DNA from: a virus
Reading direction: 5' to 3' (one strand)
DNA: 20,564 nucleotides
Virus record (IMG/VR): IMGVR_UViG_3300021962_007699
Span: 1-20,564 of that record
Numbering within the stretch: the first letter of the stretch is position 1; every line of letters starts with the position of its first letter. The position numbers and the translations under genes are program-made. Of this stretch, positions 7,175-13,722 are shown piece after piece. The notes beneath the pieces were generated by a model. The model had not been told where the DNA came from. It saw only the letters and a program-made list of their open reading frames with translations, and ran no database searches.

Positions 7175-7695
7175 TATTTCATCATTTTAGATAATTCGGG
7201 ATTCTTTGAAGCGTAATAACGGAACAATGCTTTACCTAAAGTACCTTTAACTTTATCAGAAACATATTGTTTAAATGGTAAACCTTCTAAATCAGCGTCA
7301 ATTAAAGCATTAAGCTCTTTTTGCATTTCACTTGATTTATTAGCTTGACCCTCATATTTGTCAGCAATAGTTTTAATGCTTGCTTTATGTTTATCTAAGA
7401 TTTCTCTTGCTTTAGCTGTAGCAGATGAAAGAGCTTCGGGTGAGTCTGGGTAGTAATCGTCTTTAACTTCATTTACAGATTCTTCTATGCCTAATTCAGC
7501 ATGAAGAACTTCCATAAAATTATTATAGTTGTGAGTGCCATAATCTTCTCTTAAGATTTTAGCTACAGCTTTTGCAAAATCAGAGTATGAAGTATCCTCA
7601 GGAATTACTTTTCCTAACTCGTTGGCGAGGCTTTCGCTTAGGTGCCTGTTCAATAGATTGTTCTTCATCCACCTGCTCGTGTCGAATTTGTCCAT
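7174..7695 (-). CDS. helical phage protein of unknown function
   Basis: The protein has 173 residues. It opens MDKFDTSRWMKNNLLNRHLS, with L-S-E at 19-21, like the leader of the 105-residue protein at 5037. The body is nearly all helical by composition (ATAKAREILDKHKASIKTIA, SEMQKELNALIDADLEGLPF) and it ends YYASKNPELSKMMK. Its 5' end overlaps the 3' end of the 98-residue gene by 98 bases in another frame. Both starts look genuine because each protein begins with a well-formed N-terminus. No catalytic motif was seen. Confidence 0.72.
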   Translation of the reverse strand: MDKFDTSRWMKNNLLNRHLSESLANELGKVIPEDTSYSDFAKAVAKILREDYGTHNYNNFMEVLHAELGIEESVNEVKDDYYPDSPEALSSATAKAREILDKHKASIKTIADKYEGQANKSSEMQKELNALIDADLEGLPFKQYVSDKVKGTLGKALFRYYASKNPELSKMMK

Positions 7696-7894
7696 CAGTA
7701 TTTTTTTTAGTTTCGTTTACAATTTCTTCGATAACGGGTTCTAAAGAAGGTTCACCACTCATTTTTACTTTAATTTGTGGTTTTTCTTCTTTTTGTTCTT
7801 CTACTTGTGGAGGATCTACTTGAACTTGGTATGTGTCTTTAACATACTTGGGTCCACCATACATTCTTCTATATTCTCCTAAGTTAAATTTCAT
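7598..7894 (-). CDS. small charged phage protein, function unknown
   Basis: The protein has 98 residues. The N-terminus MKFNLGEYRRMYGGPKYVKD looks folded. From about residue 28 the chain is proline/charge-rich and probably disordered (VEEQKEEKPQIKVK), ending with the basic tail APKRKPRQRVRKSNS. The last 98 bases overlap the start of the downstream 173-residue gene. The start is the first ATG after a promoter-like element, with only five bases between the -7-like box and the ATG. The gene could instead end earlier if the overlap were a sequencing frameshift, but the neighbour's independent start argues against that. The function is unknown. Confidence 0.6.
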   Translation of the reverse strand: MKFNLGEYRRMYGGPKYVKDTYQVQVDPPQVEEQKEEKPQIKVKMSGEPSLEPVIEEIVNETKKNTDGQIRHEQVDEEQSIEQAPKRKPRQRVRKSNS

Positions 7895-7899
7895 ATATA

Positions 7900-7930
7900 T
7901 AAATATTAAAAAATTTACTATTGTTTCAAA
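7900..7930 (-). promoter_or_regulatory. Bacteroidota-type promoter candidate heading the small-protein block
   Basis: Coding-strand TTTG (7930-7927) is followed after exactly 19 bases by AATATTTA (7907-7900). The ATG at 7894 lies five bases further. A start site at the usual distance from the -7 box would fall within about two bases of the ATG, predicting a nearly leaderless message. The -33 part lies inside the 3' end of the upstream gene. Confidence 0.45.
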
Positions 7931-8487
7931 GATTCGAGGTATTCAATAGTTTCTTGCATACTTTTATAAGCTAGTTCTTTATTTATACCACCTTTCCAAT
8001 TTTCAACATCACCAGCTTCAGTTACAAATCCTTGATTTGATGATGTAAGCATATCTTCAGCCCAACTTTTATATTCCTGAATGAAATCTTCTACAGCATT
8101 ATTAACCATTGCTTTTTTCCAGTCATCCCATAAACCATTTAGTTTTAGTTCGTGTTCAAAATCAACATGACAATTAAAACAACGTCTATAGTTGTTCCAA
8201 AATAATTTATCGTTATTACTTTTCATTACTTTTTTACAAGAAGGACAAAACATTGGCATAGCTAATGATTTTGCTTTATCTAATTTAGTAATGTTTTGTT
8301 TAATACCATCCTTAATAGTCCACTCACGACCACTTTCAGTCCAAATATCACCTTCTTGACGGTGTTCTTGTTTTTTAGAATAACCAGTACCTACGGTTGT
8401 TTTTTCTCCGTATTTACCAGTCATAATATTTCTTAGTCGTTGTACGTCTTTTTCAACAAATTGTTTTTTTAAAACGTTATCTTTCAT
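7918..8487 (-). CDS. zinc-ribbon phage protein, function unknown
   Basis: The protein has 189 residues. Two CxxC pairs, CPSC (81-84) and CFNC (103-106), set 18 residues apart, form a probable four-cysteine zinc ribbon. It is flanked by KSLAMPMF and an acidic HVDFEHELK stretch. Upstream of the ribbon, GDIWTESGREWTIKDGIKQN at about 47-66 is conserved in T4-like phage proteins as I remember them, without a known role. The C-terminal third is helical and acidic (VNNAVEDFIQEYKSWAEDML). The start overlaps the preceding stop by four bases (ATGA at 8487-8484), coupling it to the four-module enzyme gene. It could bind DNA or act as a small structural protein. Confidence 0.78.
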   Translation of the reverse strand: MKDNVLKKQFVEKDVQRLRNIMTGKYGEKTTVGTGYSKKQEHRQEGDIWTESGREWTIKDGIKQNITKLDKAKSLAMPMFCPSCKKVMKSNNDKLFWNNYRRCFNCHVDFEHELKLNGLWDDWKKAMVNNAVEDFIQEYKSWAEDMLTSSNQGFVTEAGDVENWKGGINKELAYKSMQETIEYLESLKQ

Positions 8488-10718
8488 AAACCTAATTCTT
8501 TTAAATCTTGTATAACCTGACTTGCTGATTTATAGTGGATACCTATACCACCTTTAGATTTCCAAGCATCAATTGTATCTTGTCTATCATCAATCAAAAT
8601 GTAATTTTGATGTGAAAATTTAGCTTTGTTTTTAGCAGCTGCAAAATAGATTTTTTTCATATTGGGTAAACGCTTAACCCAATCTAATTTACCTAAAATT
8701 GATTCATTAACGTCTCTATCATAACGTAATTCTTCTGGGAAGTCGAAATTTACTGCTGGGGCTGTTAGCACATATGGGTTGTATGGAGCAATAAAGTCCC
8801 ATAATTCTTTTCCACCTGGTTGCCAGTCTAAGTTAGCCCAAAATGATTCTTCACTAATATCTTTATCTTTTAGACCTTGTCTAAATGCTTTCCAAAATTC
8901 TTTTTTTTCTTGAACATCAGCATGGTGAGTTTCTTTACCAGTTAATTCTTTGTATCCTTTATCAAAGTCAACTAATACACCATCCATGTCACAAAATATA
9001 ACGGGCTTTTTCAATAGTTTTTTTTCTTCAGTTTCTTCAAATAAGGGTAAAGCTAATGCTTTATTTCGTTTTCTCCAAAGATTAAGTATTTCTTCTTTAT
9101 CTTCGGCACTAATAGGTTGAGTGGCTAAATAAGCTGCTATTACGTCTTTAAATGGACGTCTTGATTTTTTAGCTTTGTAATATAAACCTTGAAGCATTGC
9201 ATCTACTTCTTTTTCTAATTTAAAGTATTCTTTTTTAGGAAGTAGATCCATTTTGATCATCTTACGAAGCATAGAATCATCAGATAATTGCTTTCCACTG
9301 CGTACATTAGCACCATCTTGAGTTAAATGTTCAAGTTCGTGTCTAATAACGTCTTTTAAATCGAATGAAACTGTTTGCCAGTCTATATCTTTTGGAATTT
9401 TAAAGCGAACTGAAAGAAGTGGTTGGATTTCATCTCCCTCATCATCAAATCCAGCATTTGCACCTCCATCTACTGTATAGGTGTCTTCTGTATATGTAGC
9501 CTGAACATTAAAATCAAATTCAAAATCATCAGATATAATATCTGAGTCTTCATCTTCAGGGCCTATTGTAAATGTTTCATCTACTACTTTTCTATTTACA
9601 TCATATCCATCTTTTATTACCCCAAAGGCTAAACGTGACAGTTGGTTTGTAAATTTATCGTAGCGACCTTCATTTAAAGGTTCTTCATCTAAACGAGCTA
9701 ATTCATAAGCAAAAGCATTTAGACCGAATGGGTCTTTTACTTTTTTTTCTTGTAAACTATCAGTCCAATTTCTAAAAGCGATATTACCTTCCTCGTATGC
9801 TTCTCTTTCAATACTATCTAAGTGGTCGTCTTCAGTAGTGTTTGTAGTAGTAATATTACCTAATCTATCTTCTAGATTTTGGATGTGATGTATCATTTCA
9901 TGTGCGTAAGAACGCACAATATCTTTGGGATGACGCCCTTGAGTATATAGGACAATGAGTTGCTCGTTAGGATCGTAGTATGCGGTTTTACCGAAGAAAT
10001 CTTGTGAATTGTCTACGTCACTATCTATAACTTTAAGGCCAGGTAATGGTTCAATTTTGTAACCTTTATCAATCATGTGTTTAGTTAATTGTCCACATTT
10101 TTCAATAAGATCTACTGTGTTAGTATGAGCCATATGTTCTTTGAGAATAGATTTATCTACAATGTTGTAAATTTCTTCTTTTTCACCTGGTGGTACTTCA
10201 TCTGGGAGGAATGTAAGGAATGCTTCTTTATCTCCCTTTGATGCTGCTTTACGAGCGTTAGTTCCACTAACTTCAGGGTCTGAAGTGGAAATTACTTTAA
10301 CTTCTAGGTTAGGGTATTTGTCTTCTACCCCTTTAGTTCTAGCAGCAACGTCTTGTAAATCATCTTGTCTACCTTCACGATACCCAATTACAAAATAAAC
10401 TTCTTCTGTTGGGTGATCTTTAGCATATCTTAATACATCGCGAATAGGTTGAGATGAAGGGACAATTTTAACTTTAGGACCTAATACTTCTGTGTAAATA
10501 TCCCAAATAGCTAGGGATGCTTCTTGGGTAAGACCATCTCGAACACCACCACCTACATAGATAATAAATTCATCAATTTCAGGAAATTCTTTTAATGCTT
10601 TTTTTACTAAGTTAAAGTGTCCTTTAATAGGAGGTTTAAAACCACCACCATATACAGCAGTGACTCTTCTATCATCTTCTAATAAAGGGTGGATAAGTTC
10701 TTTAACTAATTGATTCAC
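8484..10718 (-). CDS. four-module protein: nucleotidyltransferase, two HExxH modules, NT5C-type HAD phosphatase
   Basis: The protein has 744 residues and starts with GTG at 10718 (GTGA overlap with the kinase gene). A leader (MNQLVKELIHPLLED, L-L-E at 12-14) precedes a cytidylyltransferase-like domain at about 18-195. That domain has VYGGGFKPPIKGHF (22-35, the GxFxPxHxGH-type nucleotide site) and EVSGTNARKA (149-158, equivalent to the ISSTxIR motif). Residues 200-345 carry YAHEMIHHIQ (HExxH at 273-277) with a following DSIEREAYEE that could give the third zinc ligand. Residues 350-550 carry VIRHELEHLTQ (HExxH at 460-464) and a later KEVDAMLQGLYYKAKK. Residues 571-744 are a HAD fold of the 5'(3')-deoxyribonucleotidase type: CDMDGVLVDFD (576-586), LTAP (651-654), AAKNKAKF and LIDDRQDTIDAW (709-719). 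The key residues of all modules are present. The substrates are unknown. Confidence 0.85.
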   Translation of the reverse strand: MNQLVKELIHPLLEDDRRVTAVYGGGFKPPIKGHFNLVKKALKEFPEIDEFIIYVGGGVRDGLTQEASLAIWDIYTEVLGPKVKIVPSSQPIRDVLRYAKDHPTEEVYFVIGYREGRQDDLQDVAARTKGVEDKYPNLEVKVISTSDPEVSGTNARKAASKGDKEAFLTFLPDEVPPGEKEEIYNIVDKSILKEHMAHTNTVDLIEKCGQLTKHMIDKGYKIEPLPGLKVIDSDVDNSQDFFGKTAYYDPNEQLIVLYTQGRHPKDIVRSYAHEMIHHIQNLEDRLGNITTTNTTEDDHLDSIEREAYEEGNIAFRNWTDSLQEKKVKDPFGLNAFAYELARLDEEPLNEGRYDKFTNQLSRLAFGVIKDGYDVNRKVVDETFTIGPEDEDSDIISDDFEFDFNVQATYTEDTYTVDGGANAGFDDEGDEIQPLLSVRFKIPKDIDWQTVSFDLKDVIRHELEHLTQDGANVRSGKQLSDDSMLRKMIKMDLLPKKEYFKLEKEVDAMLQGLYYKAKKSRRPFKDVIAAYLATQPISAEDKEEILNLWRKRNKALALPLFEETEEKKLLKKPVIFCDMDGVLVDFDKGYKELTGKETHHADVQEKKEFWKAFRQGLKDKDISEESFWANLDWQPGGKELWDFIAPYNPYVLTAPAVNFDFPEELRYDRDVNESILGKLDWVKRLPNMKKIYFAAAKNKAKFSHQNYILIDDRQDTIDAWKSKGGIGIHYKSASQVIQDLKELGL

Positions 10719-11512
10719 GATGCTAAGAATGACTTTAATTTTTGTTGTGCTTCTTCAGCGCTTACTACTTGTTGAACTGCTTTAGTAACGTTTTCTTTTG
10801 ACATTAAATCACGAACTTCATCTTCAAGTTTTTCTCTTTGAGCAATAGAGCGTGCTTGTTCTTTTTCTGATTTTTCTTTAGTATCAGTAGGAATATAAGG
10901 TTTAATATATTGATCAATAATATCCTCTAAGTCTCTAGCGTCTACTAATTTTTTATCTTTTGTAGTAGCAACAAAATTATTACCAAATAAATCTAAATAT
11001 GGAATAAAATTTTTAGTTACATTAGCCCATGTTTGCATTACAATAGAAGGCATTAAGCTTCTATCTTCACCTCCTGAGCGGTCAAATCTATCTTCGTTTT
11101 TACGTAATGATTTTTCTAATGAAGCATAAACGTAAACCATAAACACTTCATAGCCAGCAGCTTCTAATTTTTCTTTTAGTTGTTTTGTTTTATTATATGA
11201 AGCAGCAGTACCATCGATTACGATATCTTCTCTATTTTGAATTTCTTGATCTAATTTTTGTTGATATGATTTTTGAGCAGCTTGCATTGCTTTGGCAGCT
11301 TTACTTCTACCTTCAGAGTCTGCTTTTTTTAGATCTAATGATACACCTGATGCTTTTAGATTAGTAATAAAGTCATCATCAATGTTTAATACTTTGAGTC
11401 CACTGATAATGTCACCTACAATAGATGATTTACCAGCGCCTGGGGCACCAGCTAAAATAATAGCTTTAGGAGCACCTTGTGCTTCTTTTAAAAGTTCCAT
11501 AAGTGAAATCAT
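10715..11512 (-). CDS. P-loop kinase (zeta-toxin/AAA_33-like)
   Basis: The protein has 265 residues. The short leader MISLMELLKEAQ (L-K-E at 8-10) directly precedes KAIILAGAPGAGKSSIVGDI, a strand plus Walker A (GxxxxGKS, 22-29). NIDDDFI at about 43-49 follows and may bind the acceptor. REDIVIDGTAA at about 94-104 is the Walker B-like strand, and KNEDRFDRSGGEDRSL looks like the arginine-rich lid. This order matches small-molecule/polynucleotide kinases of the zeta-toxin and AAA_33 type. The C-terminal 50 residues are a charged coiled-coil-like tail. The gene overlaps the four-module gene by four bases, so the two enzymes are made together. Possible substrates are nucleosides, NAD precursors or nucleic-acid ends. 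A UDP-sugar toxin role is less likely because no antitoxin is seen. Confidence 0.82.
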   Translation of the reverse strand: MISLMELLKEAQGAPKAIILAGAPGAGKSSIVGDIISGLKVLNIDDDFITNLKASGVSLDLKKADSEGRSKAAKAMQAAQKSYQQKLDQEIQNREDIVIDGTAASYNKTKQLKEKLEAAGYEVFMVYVYASLEKSLRKNEDRFDRSGGEDRSLMPSIVMQTWANVTKNFIPYLDLFGNNFVATTKDKKLVDARDLEDIIDQYIKPYIPTDTKEKSEKEQARSIAQREKLEDEVRDLMSKENVTKAVQQVVSAEEAQQKLKSFLAS

Positions 11513-11526
11513 AAACGCGCGTTTAT
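11511..11526. promoter_or_regulatory. 16-bp perfect palindrome over the kinase start codon
   Basis: ATAAACGC-GCGTTTAT is a perfect inverted repeat with a CGCGCG centre, unusual in this AT-rich sequence. It includes two bases of the kinase ATG (11512-11510). It could be an operator, or an RNA hairpin that hides the start codon. Dimeric repressor binding and translational control are both plausible. Confidence 0.4.
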
Positions 11527-11528
11527 AA

Positions 11529-11536
11529 TAAATATT
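11529..11536 (-). promoter_or_regulatory. AATATTTA box upstream of the kinase gene
   Basis: Coding-strand AATATTTA sits 16 bases before the ATG at 11512, just upstream of the palindrome. It has the shared ATATTTA core but no TTTG at the expected distance. A transcript starting here would carry the palindrome in its leader. Confidence 0.25.
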
Positions 11537-12308
11537 AAAGCTTTCTTTTAACTGATGTTCTAAATTCCGTAAAAATTGGTTTGTGAGTTGGGTTTTCTAA
11601 ATCAAAAAGTTTCTTAACTGTTTTGAATATATCTAAATTTTCCTCCTGAGAGCGTTTAGATTCATAGATTTCCCATCCCTTACCTTGCATAGATCCGTCT
11701 TTCGGACCACGCTTAGATGATTTAAGCCATAAAACTCCAGTGCGGTCAACCGATTTGCCGTAGCATTCTTCATAGCACTTAGCATAGATAGCTGTTTGTA
11801 AATCGTATGTAGTTTGTAAATTATTTGACGTTTTAAAGTCAATAACCCACAATTCACCCTCGATCTCGCAAACCATATCACAAGTACCAGCTACCTTAAG
11901 TTGGTCGGAGAACAAGTGGACCTCCGTTTCGATCAATTTAGGATCATAAGTCTCCCAAAAATCAACGAAACGAAGGAACATTTGCCATACATCTGGGTTG
12001 TATGATGGGTTTCCGAGCGAGTTTAAAAAGTTTAATTCTTTACCGTTAAGATAGTCTTCAATCATTTCATGTACTTGAGTACCTTCTTCACCTGCTTTTT
12101 TAACAATGTGTTCAGATGAATAACCTACTTTTTTAAGCCAGTCTTCAAAGAATTTACCTTTTGGATAGTATTGTAAAACATATGTAATTGAAGGATAGTA
12201 TTTACCATTACGTCTGTAATAACGTGAATCTGGCATAGTAATTTGCTTTGCATCCTCCGAGATCTCTAAGATACGGTTGTAAGAATGTTTGATGTTTCTC
12301 TTACTCAT
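11535..12308 (-). CDS. PD-(D/E)XK nuclease, RecB/Cas4-like
   Basis: The protein has 257 residues. The RecB-type nuclease motifs appear in order: GTQVHEMIEDYL (76-87, helix with the conserved His), LIETEVHLFSDQLKVAGTCD (125-144, with D144), LWVIDFKTS (153-161, giving D157 and K159) and YDLQTAIYAKC (168-178, the QxxxY motif with Q171 and Y175). All catalytic residues of the superfamily are present, so it should be an active Mg-dependent DNA nuclease. The start overlaps the primase stop by four bases (ATGA at 12308-12305), which ties it to replication or recombination. It could serve as a phage recombination exonuclease or in host DNA breakdown. No Cas4-type four-cysteine cluster is seen, so it is not a typical Cas4. 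Confidence 0.88.
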   Translation of the reverse strand: MSKRNIKHSYNRILEISEDAKQITMPDSRYYRRNGKYYPSITYVLQYYPKGKFFEDWLKKVGYSSEHIVKKAGEEGTQVHEMIEDYLNGKELNFLNSLGNPSYNPDVWQMFLRFVDFWETYDPKLIETEVHLFSDQLKVAGTCDMVCEIEGELWVIDFKTSNNLQTTYDLQTAIYAKCYEECYGKSVDRTGVLWLKSSKRGPKDGSMQGKGWEIYESKRSQEENLDIFKTVKKLFDLENPTHKPIFTEFRTSVKRKL

Positions 12309-13234
12309 ACTAATTGTAATTTTTTAGCCATTAAATCGTATTGAGATAATGGATGTGTATTTTGAATTAAGGTAGTAATAGCTTTGAATCCCATTTCACT
12401 TGGGTCTTTTTCTTCTAAATCAACTAAATATACTTCTTTACCTTCATTCATTAACTGTTCACAAAACTTAACGGAAACTTTTTGAGCGTCCTTATCTAAA
12501 GCTATATATATTTTTTCTACTTGTGAAGTAACAATTTTCTTCATTAATTCTCTTTGAATATGCTTTCCTAAAAGTGGAATAGCATTTCGTTTGATAGCTA
12601 AAGCATCAAACATACCCTCACACAATACTAAAGGAGAAGACCAATTGATAAACAATTCAAATGGCACCATATCCTTACTCATTGGTGGATTTTTATATTT
12701 TACTGGGGAGTGTGGGTTAAAATTACGAGCAACAAAATAATTTAGAGTTCCTTCGTGAGAATACGACGGTATAACAATCATATAATCGTAAACACCGCCA
12801 TCGCAATAACCAATATTGTAGCGCAGTATATCCGATTTAGTTACACCTCTACGCTTTAGGTAAGATAGTGCTTGTCTACCTTTGATATCGGATTTTGTAA
12901 GTTCAAGTAGCGATTTGAATTCCTTAGGTAAATCAATCGCTTCAATTTTTTGAACACGATCTGTATAATTGTCGTTTGAGATATGTTTTCTAATCTCAGT
13001 AATCTTGTCTTCTGGGGCTTTAGCTTGCTTGAATAAAATGGCTAAATTAGTTCCTTTTTTACCACAAACCCAACAATGCCAAGGATTACCCTTGACAGCG
13101 TCATCAAAATTAATTTCGAGTTTTGGTTTAGTATGATGGCAAAAGGGGCAGTGGTATGCTTGATTACCACGAGCAGTAGGTTTTCCTATCCCCAAAACCG
13201 AATTTACAATATTAACTAATAGATGGTTTACCAT
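12305..13234 (-). CDS. DNA primase, DnaG/gp61-type
   Basis: The protein has 309 residues and makes RNA primers for lagging-strand synthesis. The N-terminus has a zinc ribbon: HCPFC (28-32) and HCWVC (53-57). The central part, RQALSYLKRRGVTKSDILRY (about 120-139), is the DnaG-type linker motif. The TOPRIM domain has PLVLCEGMFDAL (201-212, E206) and IYIALDKDA (242-250, D247 and D249), and it ends with EEKDPSEMG, matching the DPxxxG motif near the end of TOPRIM in primases. At 309 residues it is about the size of T4 gene 61 primase, so the helicase is probably a separate gene outside the window. A promoter-like element lies directly upstream, five bases before the ATG. Confidence 0.9.
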   Translation of the reverse strand: MVNHLLVNIVNSVLGIGKPTARGNQAYHCPFCHHTKPKLEINFDDAVKGNPWHCWVCGKKGTNLAILFKQAKAPEDKITEIRKHISNDNYTDRVQKIEAIDLPKEFKSLLELTKSDIKGRQALSYLKRRGVTKSDILRYNIGYCDGGVYDYMIVIPSYSHEGTLNYFVARNFNPHSPVKYKNPPMSKDMVPFELFINWSSPLVLCEGMFDALAIKRNAIPLLGKHIQRELMKKIVTSQVEKIYIALDKDAQKVSVKFCEQLMNEGKEVYLVDLEEKDPSEMGFKAITTLIQNTHPLSQYDLMAKKLQLV

Positions 13235-13239
13235 ATAGG

Positions 13240-13270
13240 TGAATATACGAAATAAATTTCGCTACTCAAA
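13240..13270 (-). promoter_or_regulatory. Bacteroidota-type promoter candidate for primase and nuclease
   Basis: Coding-strand TTTG (13270-13267) is followed after exactly 19 bases by TATATTCA (13247-13240), six of eight matches to TAnnTTTG if N is counted as matching. The ATG at 13234 is five bases beyond the box, again predicting a near-leaderless message. The spacer holds a 14-base inverted repeat. Confidence 0.45.
13248..13261. repeat. 14-base inverted repeat in the promoter spacer
   Basis: CGAAAT-AA-ATTTCG is a perfect inverted repeat in the 27-base gap between the GIY-YIG-like gene and the primase gene. It lies between the -33-like and -7-like boxes, so an operator role is possible. 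The two-base loop and lack of a following T-run make it a poor intrinsic terminator. Confidence 0.3.
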
Positions 13271-13705
13271 GTCTTTTCTAAAAAACTTACCTAAAATGTT
13301 GTCGTTAAAATATTCATTTGGTTTTTGTAATACCTCATAAATGAATAATGCTTTTGTTTCCTCGTAAGTTAATAACTTTTTATTTGGAACACACGTTAAA
13401 ATTTCACGTCTAAAATCTGATTGTTTACCTTCTTTAATTAGCGCCATAATTTCTTTATGGGAACCATAGTAGGTTTTCCAATCCGATTCTGAAATAACTT
13501 GTTTGTAGGTTGGTCTACGTCCTTTTTCACCTTCGTAAATAGCCAAATCTTTTTTAGTTAATTTAGCTTTACGAGTAAATTGTAGGACTTTTTTTCCTAT
13601 ATAAATTTTTCCTGAAGGTTTATGGATAACTCTGTAAACAAAACCAAAGGTTTGAGGAGGTAAATCCTCAATCGAAGTTATTTCTTCGCCTTTATAATAC
13701 CACAT
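13262..13705 (-). CDS. GIY-YIG-like protein, SegE-type
   Basis: The protein has 147 residues. GFVYRVIHKPSGKIYIGKK (21-39) is the GIY...YIG pair of strands, in the degenerate form GFVY...YIG. After an insert with KLTKKDLAIYEGEKGRRPTY comes DWKTYYGSHKEI (75-86), as in T4 SegE-like proteins where W-x-x-Y-x-GS follows the YIG strand. FRREILTCVPNK at about 98-109 supplies the conserved arginine, and ALFIYEVLQKPNEYFN carries the expected glutamate. The enzyme would nick or cut DNA. It could be a free-standing homing endonuclease or a domesticated phage nuclease. It lies between the tail block and the primase. It is free-standing, and no intron is visible. The start at 13705 is SD-less (ACACTAAAAT before ATG). 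Confidence 0.75.
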   Translation of the reverse strand: MWYYKGEEITSIEDLPPQTFGFVYRVIHKPSGKIYIGKKVLQFTRKAKLTKKDLAIYEGEKGRRPTYKQVISESDWKTYYGSHKEIMALIKEGKQSDFRREILTCVPNKKLLTYEETKALFIYEVLQKPNEYFNDNILGKFFRKDFE

Positions 13706-13722
13706 ATTTTAGTGTTTGGTTA

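Noticed and set aside
11633-11881. 82-codon minus-strand frame inside the PD-(D/E)XK gene.
   Set aside because: It is an out-of-frame shadow. The nuclease frame holds all the expected catalytic motifs.
13248-13261. Hairpin after the GIY-YIG-like gene as an intrinsic terminator.
   Set aside because: The loop is only two bases, the stem is AT-rich and no U-run follows. It fits better as a spacer repeat in a promoter-like element.
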